Notes: generated from the letters alone by a model not told the origin. Counted from the stretch's first letter, positions 1 through 10,722 are shown. The stretch is 39,417 bases of DNA from an uncultured Bacteroidota bacterium (GCA_902515395.1 CABXUL010000012.1:1-39417), one strand, 5' to 3'. Translations and numbers: made by a program.

Positions 1-1
1 C

Positions 2-1129
2 TTGAAGCGAAAATTTGGTTCAGATGATAATTTTGATATTATCATTAATCCTGATAAGGGAGACCTAGAAATATGGAGAAATAGAATTGTTGTAAAGGAT
101 GGTGAAGTTGAAGACCCTAATCAAGAAATTGAATTATTACAAGCACAAAAAATTGAACCAGATTTTGAAGTCGGTGAGGATGTTTCAGAGGAAGTTAAAC
201 TTATTGACCTTGGAAGAAGGTCTATTCAGACGTTACGGCAAAATCTTGTTTCAAAAATCTTTGAACATGATAGCACAAATACCTACAATCAGTTCAAGGA
301 TCGAACAGGAGATCTTTTTACTGCAGAAGTTCATCATATCAGGAATAGAGAGGTTATTCTTTTAGATGACGATGGAAATGAAATTATACTCCCAAAGGAT
401 AGACAGATTCCAAATGATTTTTTCAGAAAAGGAGACAATGTTAGGGGAATTATTGAAATTGTTGAATTAAGAGGCAATAAACCAAGAATTATTTTATCAA
501 GAACTTCACCTATTTTTCTTGAGAAGTTATTTGAACAAGAGATCCCTGAGGTTTTTGATGGATTAATTACTATAAAAAAAGCCGTTAGGATACCTGGGGA
601 AAAAGCTAAAGTAGCAGTGGATTCATACGATGACCGAATTGATCCTGTTGGAGCATGTGTGGGGATGAAAGGATCTCGCATTCATGGAATAGTTCGTGAG
701 TTAGGCAACGAAAACATAGATGTAATTAATTATACCAATAATTTGCAGTTATTTATCACACGAGCTTTAAGCCCAGCAAAAATAAACTCTCTTAAAATTG
801 ATGAAGAGACCAAAAGAGTACAAGTTTTTCTAAACCCAGATGAGGTCTCCAAGGCCATTGGTAGGGGTGGTCACAATATTAGATTAGCCGGAAAACTTAC
901 TGGATACGAAATTGATGTTTACAGAGAGGGTGTTGAGGAAGATGTAGAATTAACTGAATTCAGCGATGAAATTGATTCTTGGGTAATTGATGAATTCAAG
1001 AAAGTTGGATTAGATACAGCGAAGAGTATTATAGAACTTGAAAAAGAAGATTTGATTAAACGAACTGACCTAGAGGAGGAAACCGTTAATGAGGTAATAA
1101 GGATTTTGAAAGCAGAATTTGAGGAGTAA
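2..1129 (+). CDS. nusA: Transcription termination/antitermination factor NusA (5' truncated by window)
   Basis: NusA binds RNA polymerase and nascent RNA and controls pausing, termination and antitermination. The visible 375 residues contain the end of the N-terminal polymerase-binding domain, an S1 domain, and two KH domains: the first around GACVGMKGSRIHGIVRELGN, the second with KAIGRGGHNIRLAG. A short acidic C-terminal tail follows. The reading frame is open to the window edge and the first visible residues (LKRKFGSDDNFDI) match the interior of NusA, so the TTG at base 2 is not the start; from memory of the family roughly 35-40 residues lie upstream. It is followed by infB, the usual nusA-infB order. 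Identification is very secure. Confidence 0.97.
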   Translation: MKRKFGSDDNFDIIINPDKGDLEIWRNRIVVKDGEVEDPNQEIELLQAQKIEPDFEVGEDVSEEVKLIDLGRRSIQTLRQNLVSKIFEHDSTNTYNQFKDRTGDLFTAEVHHIRNREVILLDDDGNEIILPKDRQIPNDFFRKGDNVRGIIEIVELRGNKPRIILSRTSPIFLEKLFEQEIPEVFDGLITIKKAVRIPGEKAKVAVDSYDDRIDPVGACVGMKGSRIHGIVRELGNENIDVINYTNNLQLFITRALSPAKINSLKIDEETKRVQVFLNPDEVSKAIGRGGHNIRLAGKLTGYEIDVYREGVEEDVELTEFSDEIDSWVIDEFKKVGLDTAKSIIELEKEDLIKRTDLEEETVNEVIRILKAEFEE

Positions 1130-1174
1130 AAGTTGGTATTTTACTACTTTTTAATTTTAAATGAAATTGTAATT

Positions 1175-3838
1175 ATGACAGAAACATCTAAAGTAAGATT
1201 AAATGTTGCCCTAAGGGAGTTAAATATTTCTTTGGATCGCGCTGTTGAATTCCTTTCCTTCAAAAAAATTGAAATTGAAGCTCGCCCAACCGCAAAAATT
1301 TCCAGAGATGTTTATCAATTATTGTTAGATGAATTTGAAACAGATAAATCTAAAAAAGATGCTTCACACGAAATAAGTGAAGAAAAGAAAAAAGAAAAGG
1401 AATCAATAAGAGTTCTTCAGGAAAAAAAAGAAAAAGAACGTTTAGAGCAACAACAAAAACGCCAAGAGGTAATTAAGGCTAAGGGAAATATTAATAAACC
1501 GGTCACATTAGGAAAAATTGATTTGGATACTGCGAAATTCAAAAAACCAGAATCTCCTAAAAACAACAATAAGACTCAAGACCTTAAAAAGGTTGAGAAA
1601 GATGTTGACAAAAAAAATATTGAAATAATAAAAGAAAATAACACTGAAGAAATAAAAAGTTCTCCGGCTTCAAACCAAGTTGAGAATGATGTTGATGCAT
1701 CAATTAAGACTAAATATACAACCTTATCCGGGCCAAAAATGACTGGTCAAACAATTGATTTAGATGAATTCAAGAAAAAAGAAAAGACTGTTGAAGACGC
1801 TAGGAAAAGAAAAAGAAAAAGAATAAGCAAGGATACGAACAATAAGTCTGAAGTCGAAAAAAAGACTCAAAATAATATTAAAAAGGGCTTACCCAACCAA
1901 AAGCCTAGGCAGGATCAGTCTATAAAAGCCGAACCAACTGACGAGGAAGTACAAAAGCAAATTCGTGAAACATTAGAAAAACTTCAAGGCAATACCAACA
2001 AGTCTAAAGGTGCAAAATACAGGAGAGATAAGAGAGATCAGCATAGACAAAAATCTGAGGATGAATTGGCAGAAATTGAAGCTAGTAGTAAAATCTTAAA
2101 GGTAACTGAATTTATAACAGTAGGAGAAATTGCTACCTTAATGGAGATTAGTTCAACTGAAATTATTTCCGTTTGTATGTCATTAGGGATAATGGTTACA
2201 ATGAATCAGAGATTGGATGCAGAGACTCTTACTATTGTTGCTGACGAATTTGGTTATCAGGTCGAGTTTGTAAAAACTGAGCTTGAGGAAAGTATTGATG
2301 AGATAGAAGATGAAGATGAAGATTTAGAATCAAGGGCTCCAATTGTAACTGTGATGGGTCACGTTGATCATGGGAAAACATCTTTGCTTGATTATATCAG
2401 AGAAGAAAATGTAATTGCTGGTGAGTCTGGCGGAATCACGCAGCACATTGGCGCTTACTCTGTGACTCTAAAAAAGAATGAAAAAATTACATTTTTAGAC
2501 ACACCGGGACACGAAGCTTTCACCGCTATGAGAGCAAGGGGCGCACAAGCAACTGATATAGCAATAATTGTTATAGCTGCAGACGATGACATAATGCCAC
2601 AAACTAAAGAAGCAATTAGTCATGCGCAAGCAGCAGGAGTACCAATAATTTTTGCAATTAATAAAATTGATAAACCTAATTCAAACCCTGATAAAATTAA
2701 GGAAGCACTTGCTGGAATGAATTTAATGGTCGAAGAATGGGGAGGTAAAATTCAGTCTCAAGATATATCAGCACTCAATGGAACCGGAGTAAATGAACTT
2801 TTAGAAAAAGTACTTTTAGAAGCAGAATTATTAGAATTAAAAGCAAATCCAAACCGTAAATCTAAGGGAACAGTTGTTGAGGCTTTCTTAGATAAAGGCC
2901 GTGGCTATGTTTCTACTATTTTGGTTCAAACAGGGACACTTAAAATAGGGGACTACATTCTGGCAGGAAAACATAGTGGCAAAGTAAAGGCAATGTTTGA
3001 TGAAAGAGGAAATCCCCTAGAAAAATCCCCTCCCTCCACCCCTGTTTCCATCCTAGGTTTAGATGGTGCACCCCAGGCGGGGGATAATTTTAATGTTTTA
3101 CAAGACGAAAAAGAAGCTAAACAAATTGCTGCAAAAAGAACTCAACTACTAAGAGAACAAAATGTAAGAACTCAAAGGCATATTACACTTGACGAAATTG
3201 GAAGAAGAATCGCCCTAGGAGAGTTCAAGGAATTAAATATGATACTTAAAGGAGATGTTGATGGTTCAGTTGAAGCCCTAACTGATTCACTTCAAAAGCT
3301 ATCTACTGAAGAAATTCAAGTGAATATTATTCATAAAGCGGTTGGAGCTATTACAGAATCAGATGTATTATTGGCCTCTGCCTCCGATGCGATCGTAATT
3401 GGATTTAACGTAAGACCCATGGGAAATGCTAGGCAAATAGCAGAAAAAGAAGAAATTGACATTAGATCTTATTCGATTATTTATGATGCTATAAATGATG
3501 TTAAAGATGCCATGGAAGGAATGCTTTCTCCTGAAATGAAAGAAGAGATTACTGGGACTGCCGAAATCCGAGAAACGTATAAAATATCTAAAGTAGGAAC
3601 CATTGCAGGATGTATGGTGACTACTGGGAAAATATTCAGAAATAGTGGAATCCGTATTATTCGCGACGGAGTAGTTGTTTTTTCAGGAAATCTAGCCTCA
3701 TTAAAGCGATTTAAAGACGATGTTAAAGAGGTAGCAAAAGGATACGATTGTGGTCTTCAAATTCAAAATTATAATGATATTCAAGAAGGTGATGTAGTTG
3801 AATGTTTCCAAGAAATTGCAATTAAGAAAAAACTTTAA
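1175..3838 (+). CDS. infB: Translation initiation factor IF-2
   Basis: IF-2 is the GTPase that places initiator tRNA on the 30S subunit and promotes subunit joining. The 887-residue product has an N-terminal IF2_N-type segment (about residues 5-50), a long Lys/Glu-rich low-complexity linker, a second IF2_N-like segment (about 310-370), then the GTPase domain with G1 GHVDHGKT (395-402), G3 DTPGHEAF (from 442) and G4 NKID (496-499), followed by domains II-IV. The frame extends upstream to a TTG at 1133, but the ATG at 1175 ([18 protein letters not shown]) gives the normal IF-2 N terminus and is chosen. It sits 45 bases after nusA, presumably in the same operon. Its stop overlaps the convergent gene downstream by four bases. 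Confidence 0.97.
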   Translation: MTETSKVRLNVALRELNISLDRAVEFLSFKKIEIEARPTAKISRDVYQLLLDEFETDKSKKDASHEISEEKKKEKESIRVLQEKKEKERLEQQQKRQEVIKAKGNINKPVTLGKIDLDTAKFKKPESPKNNNKTQDLKKVEKDVDKKNIEIIKENNTEEIKSSPASNQVENDVDASIKTKYTTLSGPKMTGQTIDLDEFKKKEKTVEDARKRKRKRISKDTNNKSEVEKKTQNNIKKGLPNQKPRQDQSIKAEPTDEEVQKQIRETLEKLQGNTNKSKGAKYRRDKRDQHRQKSEDELAEIEASSKILKVTEFITVGEIATLMEISSTEIISVCMSLGIMVTMNQRLDAETLTIVADEFGYQVEFVKTELEESIDEIEDEDEDLESRAPIVTVMGHVDHGKTSLLDYIREENVIAGESGGITQHIGAYSVTLKKNEKITFLDTPGHEAFTAMRARGAQATDIAIIVIAADDDIMPQTKEAISHAQAAGVPIIFAINKIDKPNSNPDKIKEALAGMNLMVEEWGGKIQSQDISALNGTGVNELLEKVLLEAELLELKANPNRKSKGTVVEAFLDKGRGYVSTILVQTGTLKIGDYILAGKHSGKVKAMFDERGNPLEKSPPSTPVSILGLDGAPQAGDNFNVLQDEKEAKQIAAKRTQLLREQNVRTQRHITLDEIGRRIALGEFKELNMILKGDVDGSVEALTDSLQKLSTEEIQVNIIHKAVGAITESDVLLASASDAIVIGFNVRPMGNARQIAEKEEIDIRSYSIIYDAINDVKDAMEGMLSPEMKEEITGTAEIRETYKISKVGTIAGCMVTTGKIFRNSGIRIIRDGVVVFSGNLASLKRFKDDVKEVAKGYDCGLQIQNYNDIQEGDVVECFQEIAIKKKL

Positions 3839-4221
3839 TTCTTTATTTCTAGAAGAAAGGCTGAAGGGTAAGTACTTTTAATTTCTCTTAGTTTACTCAT
3901 ACCAAAATAATAGTCTTTGTAATTACCAACTTGAACCTTATAATTTGGAGTTTCAAAGCTTAATTCTGCCTTCCATTCCGGAAAATTTTCTTTGAATTTT
4001 TCGAAAACTTTCTCTGCTTCTATAAAGTTCCCATAATACAATTGAATAGTAAAAAATTGTGACTCATATGAATCCCTGTCAATTTCTTTTTTTACCGACA
4101 TTAACTTTGAAATTAGAGAATCTTCTATCACAATTAGATTTTCTGATTGTGCATATGTTAAAGCGCAATTAATCAAGGACAATGATAATATTAGTCTATT
4201 TAATATTTTAAAATTAATCAT
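3835..4221 (-). CDS. Small secreted SPOR-like domain protein
   Basis: A 128-residue protein with an N-terminal hydrophobic signal segment ending near TYAQ. The C-terminal 36 residues (from [19 protein letters not shown]) have the alternating pattern of a SPOR repeat, a peptidoglycan-binding fold that often recognises denuded glycan strands at division sites. The middle contains [10 protein letters not shown], possibly a second degenerate SPOR-type strand. The ATG at 4221 is chosen over an in-frame TTG at 4236. It converges on infB, the stop codons overlapping, with no terminator visible between them. Small SPOR proteins next to infB and ahead of the act operon are familiar in Flavobacteriia, but that is from memory. 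The domain call is moderate and the exact role is unknown. Confidence 0.7.
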   Translation of the reverse strand: MINFKILNRLILSLSLINCALTYAQSENLIVIEDSLISKLMSVKKEIDRDSYESQFFTIQLYYGNFIEAEKVFEKFKENFPEWKAELSFETPNYKVQVGNYKDYYFGMSKLREIKSTYPSAFLLEIKN

Positions 4222-4324
4222 AAGACAAATGAACAAAAAAAGAAATTATTACGCCCATAATCAATAGATAAATTAAACAACTATTTAGAATCGATATAAA
4301 TTATCAAATTGTTAAATTGTAGGC

Positions 4325-4355
4325 TTTAAGATAACAAGTCTATGACTTAAATTTG
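4325..4355 (+). promoter_or_regulatory. Putative Bacteroidetes-type promoter of the act-cox operon
   Basis: A -7 element TAAATTTG (4348-4355) fits the Bacteroidetes consensus TAnnTTTG. TTTA at 4325-4328 lies 19 bases upstream, one base off the TTTG expected at -33. Transcription would begin about 40-45 bases before the actA ATG at 4408. The 186-base gap between the divergent SPOR gene and actA holds nothing else that I recognise. Confidence 0.45.
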
Positions 4356-4407
4356 TAATGGATTTAGAAACGATAATTTGCTGGCCCTTCCAAATTTTTT
4401 TAATCGA

Positions 4408-5682
4408 ATGAAATTTAAAAGACTCAATCTACTGAGTTTTAGTTTTTCTTTTATTTTGTTTTTTTCTTTTTTTAATCCCCTTGTTGGTCAAGAATTTGAT
4501 GTCCAAGCAGGCAAAAAGTTGTTTAATGCAAATTGTGCAGCCTGTCATAAGCTAAATAAAAAAGCTGTAGGTCCCGCTCTAAGGGGTGTTTCTGCAAAAT
4601 ACGATCGCGAATGGCTTTATAGCTGGATTAAAAATAGTTCTGCCATGATTAAAGCCGGGGACCCTCAGGCAGTTGCCATTTGGGAGGAGTACAATAAGGT
4701 TGCTATGAATGCCTATCCCCAATTTTCTAATTCAGATATTGATAACATACTTGCCTACACCGATTACACTCCGCCTGCTCCTGTTTCAACTGTCGCTGCT
4801 CCAGTGGTTGCAAGCTCTGCCACTTCATCTGGATTTTCTAATAGTATCATTTTAGCTGCATTATCACTTGTTTTTTCTTTGCTAGTGGTAATGTTGTTTT
4901 TAGTACAAAAAACTTTAAAACGCATAGCTATTGCTTCTGGGGTTGATGTCACTCCTCCTGTAAAAGAAAAACGCCCTCCAATATGGCTAGTAATTGCGAA
5001 AAATCAATTTTTAATCTTTCTAATGGTCATTGGCTTTTTGTTGAGCAGCGCCTATTTTGTTTATGGTTATTTAATGCAAATTGGAATTGACCAGGGGTAT
5101 ATGCCAGTTCAGCCAATTCATTATTCTCATAAAATTCACTCGGGGGCGAATCAAATAGAATGTAAGTATTGTCATTCATCGGCAAGAGCCTCAAAGCATT
5201 CAGGAATACCTTCCTTAAATGTTTGTATGAATTGTCATAAAAATATTGCAGAATACAACGGAGAAGAAGATTTAGAAAATGGTTATACTAAGGAATTTTA
5301 CACCAAGCAAATTAAAAAACTTTATGCTGCAGTTGGTTGGGACGAAGATAACCAAATTTATACTGGCAAGTCACAACCTGTCAAGTGGGTGAGGATTCAT
5401 AACCTACCGGATTTTGTTTATTTTAATCATGCTCAGCACGTACAGGTAGGAGGGGTTGATTGTCAAACTTGTCATGGCCCGGTTGAAGAAATGGAAGTGA
5501 TGTACCAACACTCAAGTTTGACAATGGGCTGGTGTATCAATTGTCACAGAGAAACAAATCTGAAAGTCGAAGACAACGAATATTACGCTAAAATACATGA
5601 ACAGCTATCAAAAAAATATGGTGTAGAAAAACTTACTGTTGCCCAGATGGGTGGACTTGAGTGTGGAAAATGTCATTATTAA
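4408..5682 (+). CDS. actA: Alternative complex III subunit ActA: monoheme plus pentaheme cytochrome c
   Basis: ActA carries the c-type hemes of alternative complex III, which oxidises quinol and reduces periplasmic cytochrome c or an oxidase directly. The 424-residue product has a signal segment (to about residue 28), a class I cytochrome c domain with CAACH (43-47), a hydrophobic helix near 155-175, another near 195-225, and then five CxxCH motifs: CKYCH (252), CMNCH (273), CQTCH (352), CINCH (376) and CGKCH (419). Thus six hemes are expected. ActA of the family is usually described as pentaheme, so the N-terminal monoheme domain is an addition; I believe it is common in Flavobacteriia. The ATG at 4408 is preferred to a TTG at 4378 because it starts the signal sequence (MKFKRLNLLS). 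First gene of the operon. Confidence 0.93.
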   Translation: MKFKRLNLLSFSFSFILFFSFFNPLVGQEFDVQAGKKLFNANCAACHKLNKKAVGPALRGVSAKYDREWLYSWIKNSSAMIKAGDPQAVAIWEEYNKVAMNAYPQFSNSDIDNILAYTDYTPPAPVSTVAAPVVASSATSSGFSNSIILAALSLVFSLLVVMLFLVQKTLKRIAIASGVDVTPPVKEKRPPIWLVIAKNQFLIFLMVIGFLLSSAYFVYGYLMQIGIDQGYMPVQPIHYSHKIHSGANQIECKYCHSSARASKHSGIPSLNVCMNCHKNIAEYNGEEDLENGYTKEFYTKQIKKLYAAVGWDEDNQIYTGKSQPVKWVRIHNLPDFVYFNHAQHVQVGGVDCQTCHGPVEEMEVMYQHSSLTMGWCINCHRETNLKVEDNEYYAKIHEQLSKKYGVEKLTVAQMGGLECGKCHY

Positions 5683-5700
5683 AAATTATTATATAACCTT

Positions 5701-8700
5701 ATGTCATCAAAAAAAGTTTATTGGAAAAGCGTAGCTCAATTAGATGAGAGCAACGAGATGGTACATAAGCTTGAGAATAACGAGTTTGTCGAAAAAATTC
5801 CTGTTGATGAATTTCTCGGGGACGAAGATTCGATGAACCAGTCCAGTACCAATAGGAGAGACTTTTTGAAATATGTTGGGTTTAGCACTGCAGCTGCAAC
5901 ATTAGCCGCATGTGAGGGACCAGTGATAAAATCTGTTCCATATGTGGTGCAGCCCGAACAAATTATCCCTGGAATTGCTAACTATTACGCTACTGCAATA
6001 GCAGATGGATTCGATTTCGCAAGTATTTTGATAAAGACCAGGGAGGGTAGACCTATTAAGGTTGAAAGTAATTCAGACGCCCCCTCAATGGGATGTGCTA
6101 ATGCTAGAGTTCACGCCTCTGTTTTGTCACTCTATGACATAAAAAGATTGCAGGGTCCGAAAGTGGAAGGGAAAGATGTGAGTTGGAATGATTTTTACAG
6201 TCAACTTGGAGCTAAGCTTAAGGCGATGGGTAATTCAGGTAAACCTGTAGTTATGTTAACTCAGACCTTTGCCAGCCCAACAACCCAAAGTATTTTGAAA
6301 AAATTTATCAAGCAGTTTCCTAATATTCGTCATGTAACTTATGACGCAATTTCCTCAAGTGCTGCATTAGACGCATTTGAAAATATTTATGGCGTTAGAG
6401 CATTAGCTGATTACGATTTTTCTAAGGCTGAAACCATCGTTTCAATTGCTGCTGATATTCTAGGTGATTGGCAAGGAGGGGGTTACGACGCGGGTTATGC
6501 AAAGGGAAGAGTACCCAAAAAAGACCACGGAAAATCTATCATGTCCTATCATGCTCAGTTCGAGTCTAATTTATCTCTTTCAGGAGCAAATGCAGATCAT
6601 CGTTTTCCTATCGATCCTGCTTCTCAAAAAAAAGTAATAGCTCAAATTTATGCTGGACTAACTGGTGTGTCTTTAAAAAGTAATTTAAACGCAGAATTAA
6701 CCAAGACAGTAGCCGAAATTGTTGAAAGGTTAAAAACTGCTGGTGAGAAGGGAGTAGTTGTTTCTGGGATTGATGATATCGCTGTTCAGAAGGTTATATT
6801 GGCAATTAATAATCATTTAGGTTCAAAAGCAATCAATATCGCTCAGCCTAAACTAATCCGTAAGGGAAATAACTCAGAAATCATTAAGTTGGTGTCTGAT
6901 ATTAAAAGTGGAGAAGTTAAAGGGTTGATAACGGCGGGAATAAATCCTGGATTTACCCTTCCAAATGCCGATGAATTCCTTGAAGCTTTTGAAAAATTAG
7001 AATTATCTGCTGCATTTGCTATTAAAGAAGATGAGACTGCAGCTGCAGCTCAATTTCTAGGGGCTACCTCTCATTACCTTGAAAGTTGGGGAGATTATGA
7101 ATTCAAAAAAGGTCACTTTGCATTAGCACAACCTACTATTAAACCGCTATTTGATACTAGTCAATTTCAAGATGTACTATTGAAATTAATGAAGACAAAA
7201 ACTAATTACCATCAAGAGATTAAATCTTTCTGGAAGGAAAATGTATTATTAGAAAAAACTTGGAATCAATCTCTTCACGATGGTTTTTTAACTACTGATT
7301 CAAGTATAGAATTTAATTCACCTAAAATTGATGTCAGTGATCAGATTAATAAATTGTCTCTATCAGCTTCTAATGCTTTGTCATTAGTACTTTATACGAA
7401 AACTGGAATGGGAGACGGTCAACAAGCTAACAATCCATGGTTACAGGAATTCCCCGACCCTATATCTAGAATCTCCTGGGATAACTATTTAACGGTTTCC
7501 GCTATTGATGCAAAGGAAATAGGACTTAAAAATATTAACGTTTCTAATGGAGCTTTAAATGGAAGTTATGCTCAAGTCTCTGTTGGAGATAAGACAATTA
7601 CTGCTCCAGTGTTGATTCAGCCGGGTCAAGCCAAAGGCACTATTGGGCTTGCATTTGGTTATGGCGATAGAAAGGGGTTACAAGAGGAAATGCAAGTTGG
7701 AGTTAATGCCTACCCATTTTACAATAACTTCGATTCTGTTCAAGATGTGAGTATTAAACCAGCTGATGGACATCATGAGTTTGCTTGTGTTCAGTTACAT
7801 AATACATTAATGGGCAGAGGTGATATTATAAAAGAGACCACTTTGGAAATTTTTAATACAAAAGAAAAAGAATATTGGAACCCAGTTCCAAAAGTTTCTA
7901 AAAACCACATGGAATATGAAGTTACCTCTTCAGAGGTAGACATGTGGCAATCTTTTGACCGATCTATAGGACATCATTTTAACCTTTCAATAGATTTAAA
8001 TTCGTGTACAGGTTGCGGAGCTTGTGTCATTGCATGTCATGCTGAAAATAATGTTCCAGTAGTTGGAAAAGATGAAGTAAGAAAATCAAGAGATATGCAC
8101 TGGTTAAGAATTGATCGCTATTACTCATCTGGTGAAACCTTCAAAGCAGATGATCAAACTAAAGAAGATATTGATGGGTTAGGAGATTCTCTTTCTACAT
8201 TTGGAAAAATGGAACAAGCCTCTGAGAACCCTCAAGTCGCTTTTCAGCCTGTGATGTGTCAGCATTGTAACCACGCTCCATGTGAAACAGTTTGCCCTGT
8301 GGCGGCATCTTCTCATGGACGTCAAGGACAAAACCACATGGCATATAATAGATGCGTTGGAACGCGCTATTGTGCTAATAACTGTCCTTATAAAGTCAGA
8401 AGATTTAACTGGTTCTTGTATAACAAAAATGATGAGTTTGACTATCACATGAATAATGATCTAGGTCGAATGGTATTAAACCCTGATGTAGTTGTAAGAT
8501 CAAGAGGAGTAATGGAAAAATGCTCTTTTTGTATTCAAATGACTCAAAAGGCAATCCTAGATGCTAAACTAGAGGGGAGACAAATTAAGGATGGAGACTT
8601 CAAATGCGCTTGCTCAGATGCATGTTCCACTGGAGCTATGGTATTTGGAGATATTAACGATAAATCTAGTAAAATTGCTGCTCTAAAAGAGGATGAAAGA

Positions 8701-8781
8701 ATGTATCATTTACTAGAACAAGTAGGTACAAAACCTAATGTTATGTATCAGACCAAAGTTAGAAATACAGAGCAAACCTAA
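5701..8781 (+). CDS. actB: Alternative complex III subunit ActB: iron-sulfur / molybdopterin-oxidoreductase-like protein
   Basis: A 1026-residue periplasmic subunit that fuses a molybdopterin-oxidoreductase-like domain (about 60-750) to a ferredoxin-like domain carrying the iron-sulfur wire. In characterised complexes the first domain holds no molybdenum cofactor (family knowledge). A Tat signal is visible: NRRDFLK (51-57), followed by a hydrophobic stretch ending in LAAC, which may also be a lipobox. Cysteines for clusters are seen at CTGCGACVIAC (from 769), CQHCNHAPCETVC (from 853), CVGTRYCANNC (from 885), CSFC (941) and CACSDAC (969-975), enough for four clusters. The start ATG lies 18 bases after actA, and actC begins 19 bases downstream. 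Confidence 0.95.
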   Translation: MSSKKVYWKSVAQLDESNEMVHKLENNEFVEKIPVDEFLGDEDSMNQSSTNRRDFLKYVGFSTAAATLAACEGPVIKSVPYVVQPEQIIPGIANYYATAIADGFDFASILIKTREGRPIKVESNSDAPSMGCANARVHASVLSLYDIKRLQGPKVEGKDVSWNDFYSQLGAKLKAMGNSGKPVVMLTQTFASPTTQSILKKFIKQFPNIRHVTYDAISSSAALDAFENIYGVRALADYDFSKAETIVSIAADILGDWQGGGYDAGYAKGRVPKKDHGKSIMSYHAQFESNLSLSGANADHRFPIDPASQKKVIAQIYAGLTGVSLKSNLNAELTKTVAEIVERLKTAGEKGVVVSGIDDIAVQKVILAINNHLGSKAINIAQPKLIRKGNNSEIIKLVSDIKSGEVKGLITAGINPGFTLPNADEFLEAFEKLELSAAFAIKEDETAAAAQFLGATSHYLESWGDYEFKKGHFALAQPTIKPLFDTSQFQDVLLKLMKTKTNYHQEIKSFWKENVLLEKTWNQSLHDGFLTTDSSIEFNSPKIDVSDQINKLSLSASNALSLVLYTKTGMGDGQQANNPWLQEFPDPISRISWDNYLTVSAIDAKEIGLKNINVSNGALNGSYAQVSVGDKTITAPVLIQPGQAKGTIGLAFGYGDRKGLQEEMQVGVNAYPFYNNFDSVQDVSIKPADGHHEFACVQLHNTLMGRGDIIKETTLEIFNTKEKEYWNPVPKVSKNHMEYEVTSSEVDMWQSFDRSIGHHFNLSIDLNSCTGCGACVIACHAENNVPVVGKDEVRKSRDMHWLRIDRYYSSGETFKADDQTKEDIDGLGDSLSTFGKMEQASENPQVAFQPVMCQHCNHAPCETVCPVAASSHGRQGQNHMAYNRCVGTRYCANNCPYKVRRFNWFLYNKNDEFDYHMNNDLGRMVLNPDVVVRSRGVMEKCSFCIQMTQKAILDAKLEGRQIKDGDFKCACSDACSTGAMVFGDINDKSSKIAALKEDERMYHLLEQVGTKPNVMYQTKVRNTEQT

Positions 8782-8800
8782 GAATTAGAAAAACAATCGT

Positions 8801-10186
8801 ATGGCATCTCATTACGAAGCACCTTTAAGAAAACCATTAGTAACTGGTGATAAGTCCTATCACGATGTTACTGTGGATGTGGCTGCACCGGTAGAAGGTA
8901 AAGCCAATAGACAATGGTGGATTGTTTTCGGTATTTCACTCACTGCATTCCTATGGGGATTAGGGTGTATTACCTATACTATTGGTACTGGGATTGGAAC
9001 TTGGGGATTAAATAAAACAGTTGGTTGGGCCTGGGATATCACCAACTTTGTTTGGTGGGTAGGGATTGGTCACGCAGGGACCTTAATCTCTGCAGTCCTT
9101 TTGATTTTTCGACAAAAATGGAGAATGGCGATTAACCGTTCTGCTGAGGCTATGACTATTTTTTCTGTAATTCAGGCAGGATTATTTCCTATAATTCACA
9201 TGGGTCGACCTTGGTTGGCTTATTGGGTTTTACCCATTCCGAATACTTTTGGCTCACTTTGGGTAAATTTCAATTCCCCATTACTTTGGGATGTTTTTGC
9301 GATCTCAACTTATTTGTCTGTATCACTGGTTTTTTGGTGGACGGGACTATTACCTGATTTTGCAATGATTCGAGATAGAGCCATTAAGCCATTTAAAAAG
9401 AAAATATACAGTCTATTGAGTTTTGGCTGGTCAGGAAGGGCAAAGGATTGGCAAAGATTTGAAGAAGTCTCATTAGTTTTGGCGGGGTTGGCGACGCCTC
9501 TTGTACTATCTGTTCATACCATTGTATCATTTGACTTTGCCACTTCTGTTATTCCTGGATGGCATACTACTATTTTCCCTCCTTACTTTGTAGCTGGAGC
9601 AATTTTCTCTGGTTTCGCAATGGTTAATACCCTTCTAATAATAATGAGAAAAGTATCCCATCTGGAAGATTATATTACTATACAGCATATTGAATTGATG
9701 AATATTGTTATTATGATTACAGGTTCAATTGTTGGTGTTGCCTACATAACTGAGTTGTTTATAGCTTGGTATTCAGGAGTGGAGTACGAACAATATGCGT
9801 TTTTAAATAGAGCTACTGGACCCTATTGGTGGGCTTATTGGTCGATGATGACCTGTAATGTCTTTTCACCTCAGTTTATGTGGTTCAAGAAGCTTAGAAC
9901 TAGTATTGTTTTTTCATTCATTATATCTATTGTTGTTAATATTGGTATGTGGTTTGAGCGATTTGTAATTATTGTCACTTCCTTGCACCGAGATTATCTT
10001 CCATCTTCTTGGACGATGTTTTCTCCAACTTTTGTAGATATAGGCATTTTTATAGGGACAATTGGGTTTTTCTTTGTACTCTTTTTACTTTATGCTAGAA
10101 ATTTTCCTGTGATTGCTCAGGCAGAAGTAAAGAGTATACTGAAGTCCTCTGGAGAAAAATATAAAAAATTAAGAGACAATAAATGA
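8801..10186 (+). CDS. actC: Alternative complex III subunit ActC, NrfD-type quinol-binding membrane protein
   Basis: A 461-residue NrfD/PsrC-family integral membrane protein with about ten hydrophobic helices from residue 40 onward. ActC is one of the two large membrane subunits of alternative complex III and is considered to bind menaquinol and take part in energy coupling. Recognisable segments include WWVGIGHAGTLISAVLL and MGRPWLAYW early in the protein. The stop overlaps the actD start by four bases (ATGA), indicating translational coupling. Paralogous to ActF, encoded three genes downstream. Confidence 0.95.
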   Translation: MASHYEAPLRKPLVTGDKSYHDVTVDVAAPVEGKANRQWWIVFGISLTAFLWGLGCITYTIGTGIGTWGLNKTVGWAWDITNFVWWVGIGHAGTLISAVLLIFRQKWRMAINRSAEAMTIFSVIQAGLFPIIHMGRPWLAYWVLPIPNTFGSLWVNFNSPLLWDVFAISTYLSVSLVFWWTGLLPDFAMIRDRAIKPFKKKIYSLLSFGWSGRAKDWQRFEEVSLVLAGLATPLVLSVHTIVSFDFATSVIPGWHTTIFPPYFVAGAIFSGFAMVNTLLIIMRKVSHLEDYITIQHIELMNIVIMITGSIVGVAYITELFIAWYSGVEYEQYAFLNRATGPYWWAYWSMMTCNVFSPQFMWFKKLRTSIVFSFIISIVVNIGMWFERFVIIVTSLHRDYLPSSWTMFSPTFVDIGIFIGTIGFFFVLFLLYARNFPVIAQAEVKSILKSSGEKYKKLRDNK

Positions 10187-10722
10187 GCAGTAATAAGGTA
10201 ATACACGCTTTATATGATGATGATGACATATTGTTATCTGCGGTCAAATCAATCAAAGAGGGTAAATACCATATTGAAGAAGTTTACACTCCTTTTCCTG
10301 TCCATGGACTTGATAAAGTATTGGGACTCGCTGAGACAAGAATCTCTATTATGGCTTTTATTTATGGTTGCATTGGATTTTCTGTCTCAATTTTGATGAT
10401 GAATTATATAATGATAGAGGATTGGCCACAAAATATAGGGGGGAAACCTAGTTTTTCATATATCGAGAATATGCCAGCATTTGTTCCAATTATGTTTGAA
10501 TTGACTGTGTTTTTTGCAGCTCACTTAATGGTGATTACTTTTTACTTAAGAAGCAAACTGTGGCCTTTTAAGGAAGCTGAAAATCCGAATCCTTTAACTA
10601 CTGACGATAAGTTCTTAGTTGAAATTGAATTACTTAATAACGAAAAAGAGCTAAAGGCATTGCTAAAAAAAACAGGAGCAATTGATATTAATATTATACA
10701 GAAACAGGACGATCATGAATAG
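10183..10722 (+). CDS. actD: Alternative complex III subunit ActD (DUF3341)
   Basis: A 179-residue protein with a soluble N-terminal part that includes YTPFPVHGLDKVLG, typical of the DUF3341/ActD family, followed by two transmembrane helices (about 60-80 and 105-128) and an acidic cytoplasmic tail. ActD is a small accessory membrane subunit of alternative complex III. It overlaps actC by four bases and actE by eight bases, so the three genes are tightly coupled. Confidence 0.93.
   Translation: MSSNKVIHALYDDDDILLSAVKSIKEGKYHIEEVYTPFPVHGLDKVLGLAETRISIMAFIYGCIGFSVSILMMNYIMIEDWPQNIGGKPSFSYIENMPAFVPIMFELTVFFAAHLMVITFYLRSKLWPFKEAENPNPLTTDDKFLVEIELLNNEKELKALLKKTGAIDINIIQKQDDHE

Noticed and set aside
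2-4. TTG at base 2 as the nusA start codon
   Set aside because: The protein is clearly missing its N-terminal domain and the frame is open to the window edge; this codon is an internal leucine.
1133-1174. Upstream TTG start for infB, adding 14 residues
   Set aside because: The added segment ([13 protein letters not shown]) is not IF-2-like, whereas the ATG at 1175 gives the standard N terminus.
4237-4407. Small RNA or riboswitch in the SPOR-actA divergent gap
   Set aside because: Only AT-rich sequence and the actA promoter candidate are visible; no stable conserved structure could be recognised by eye.
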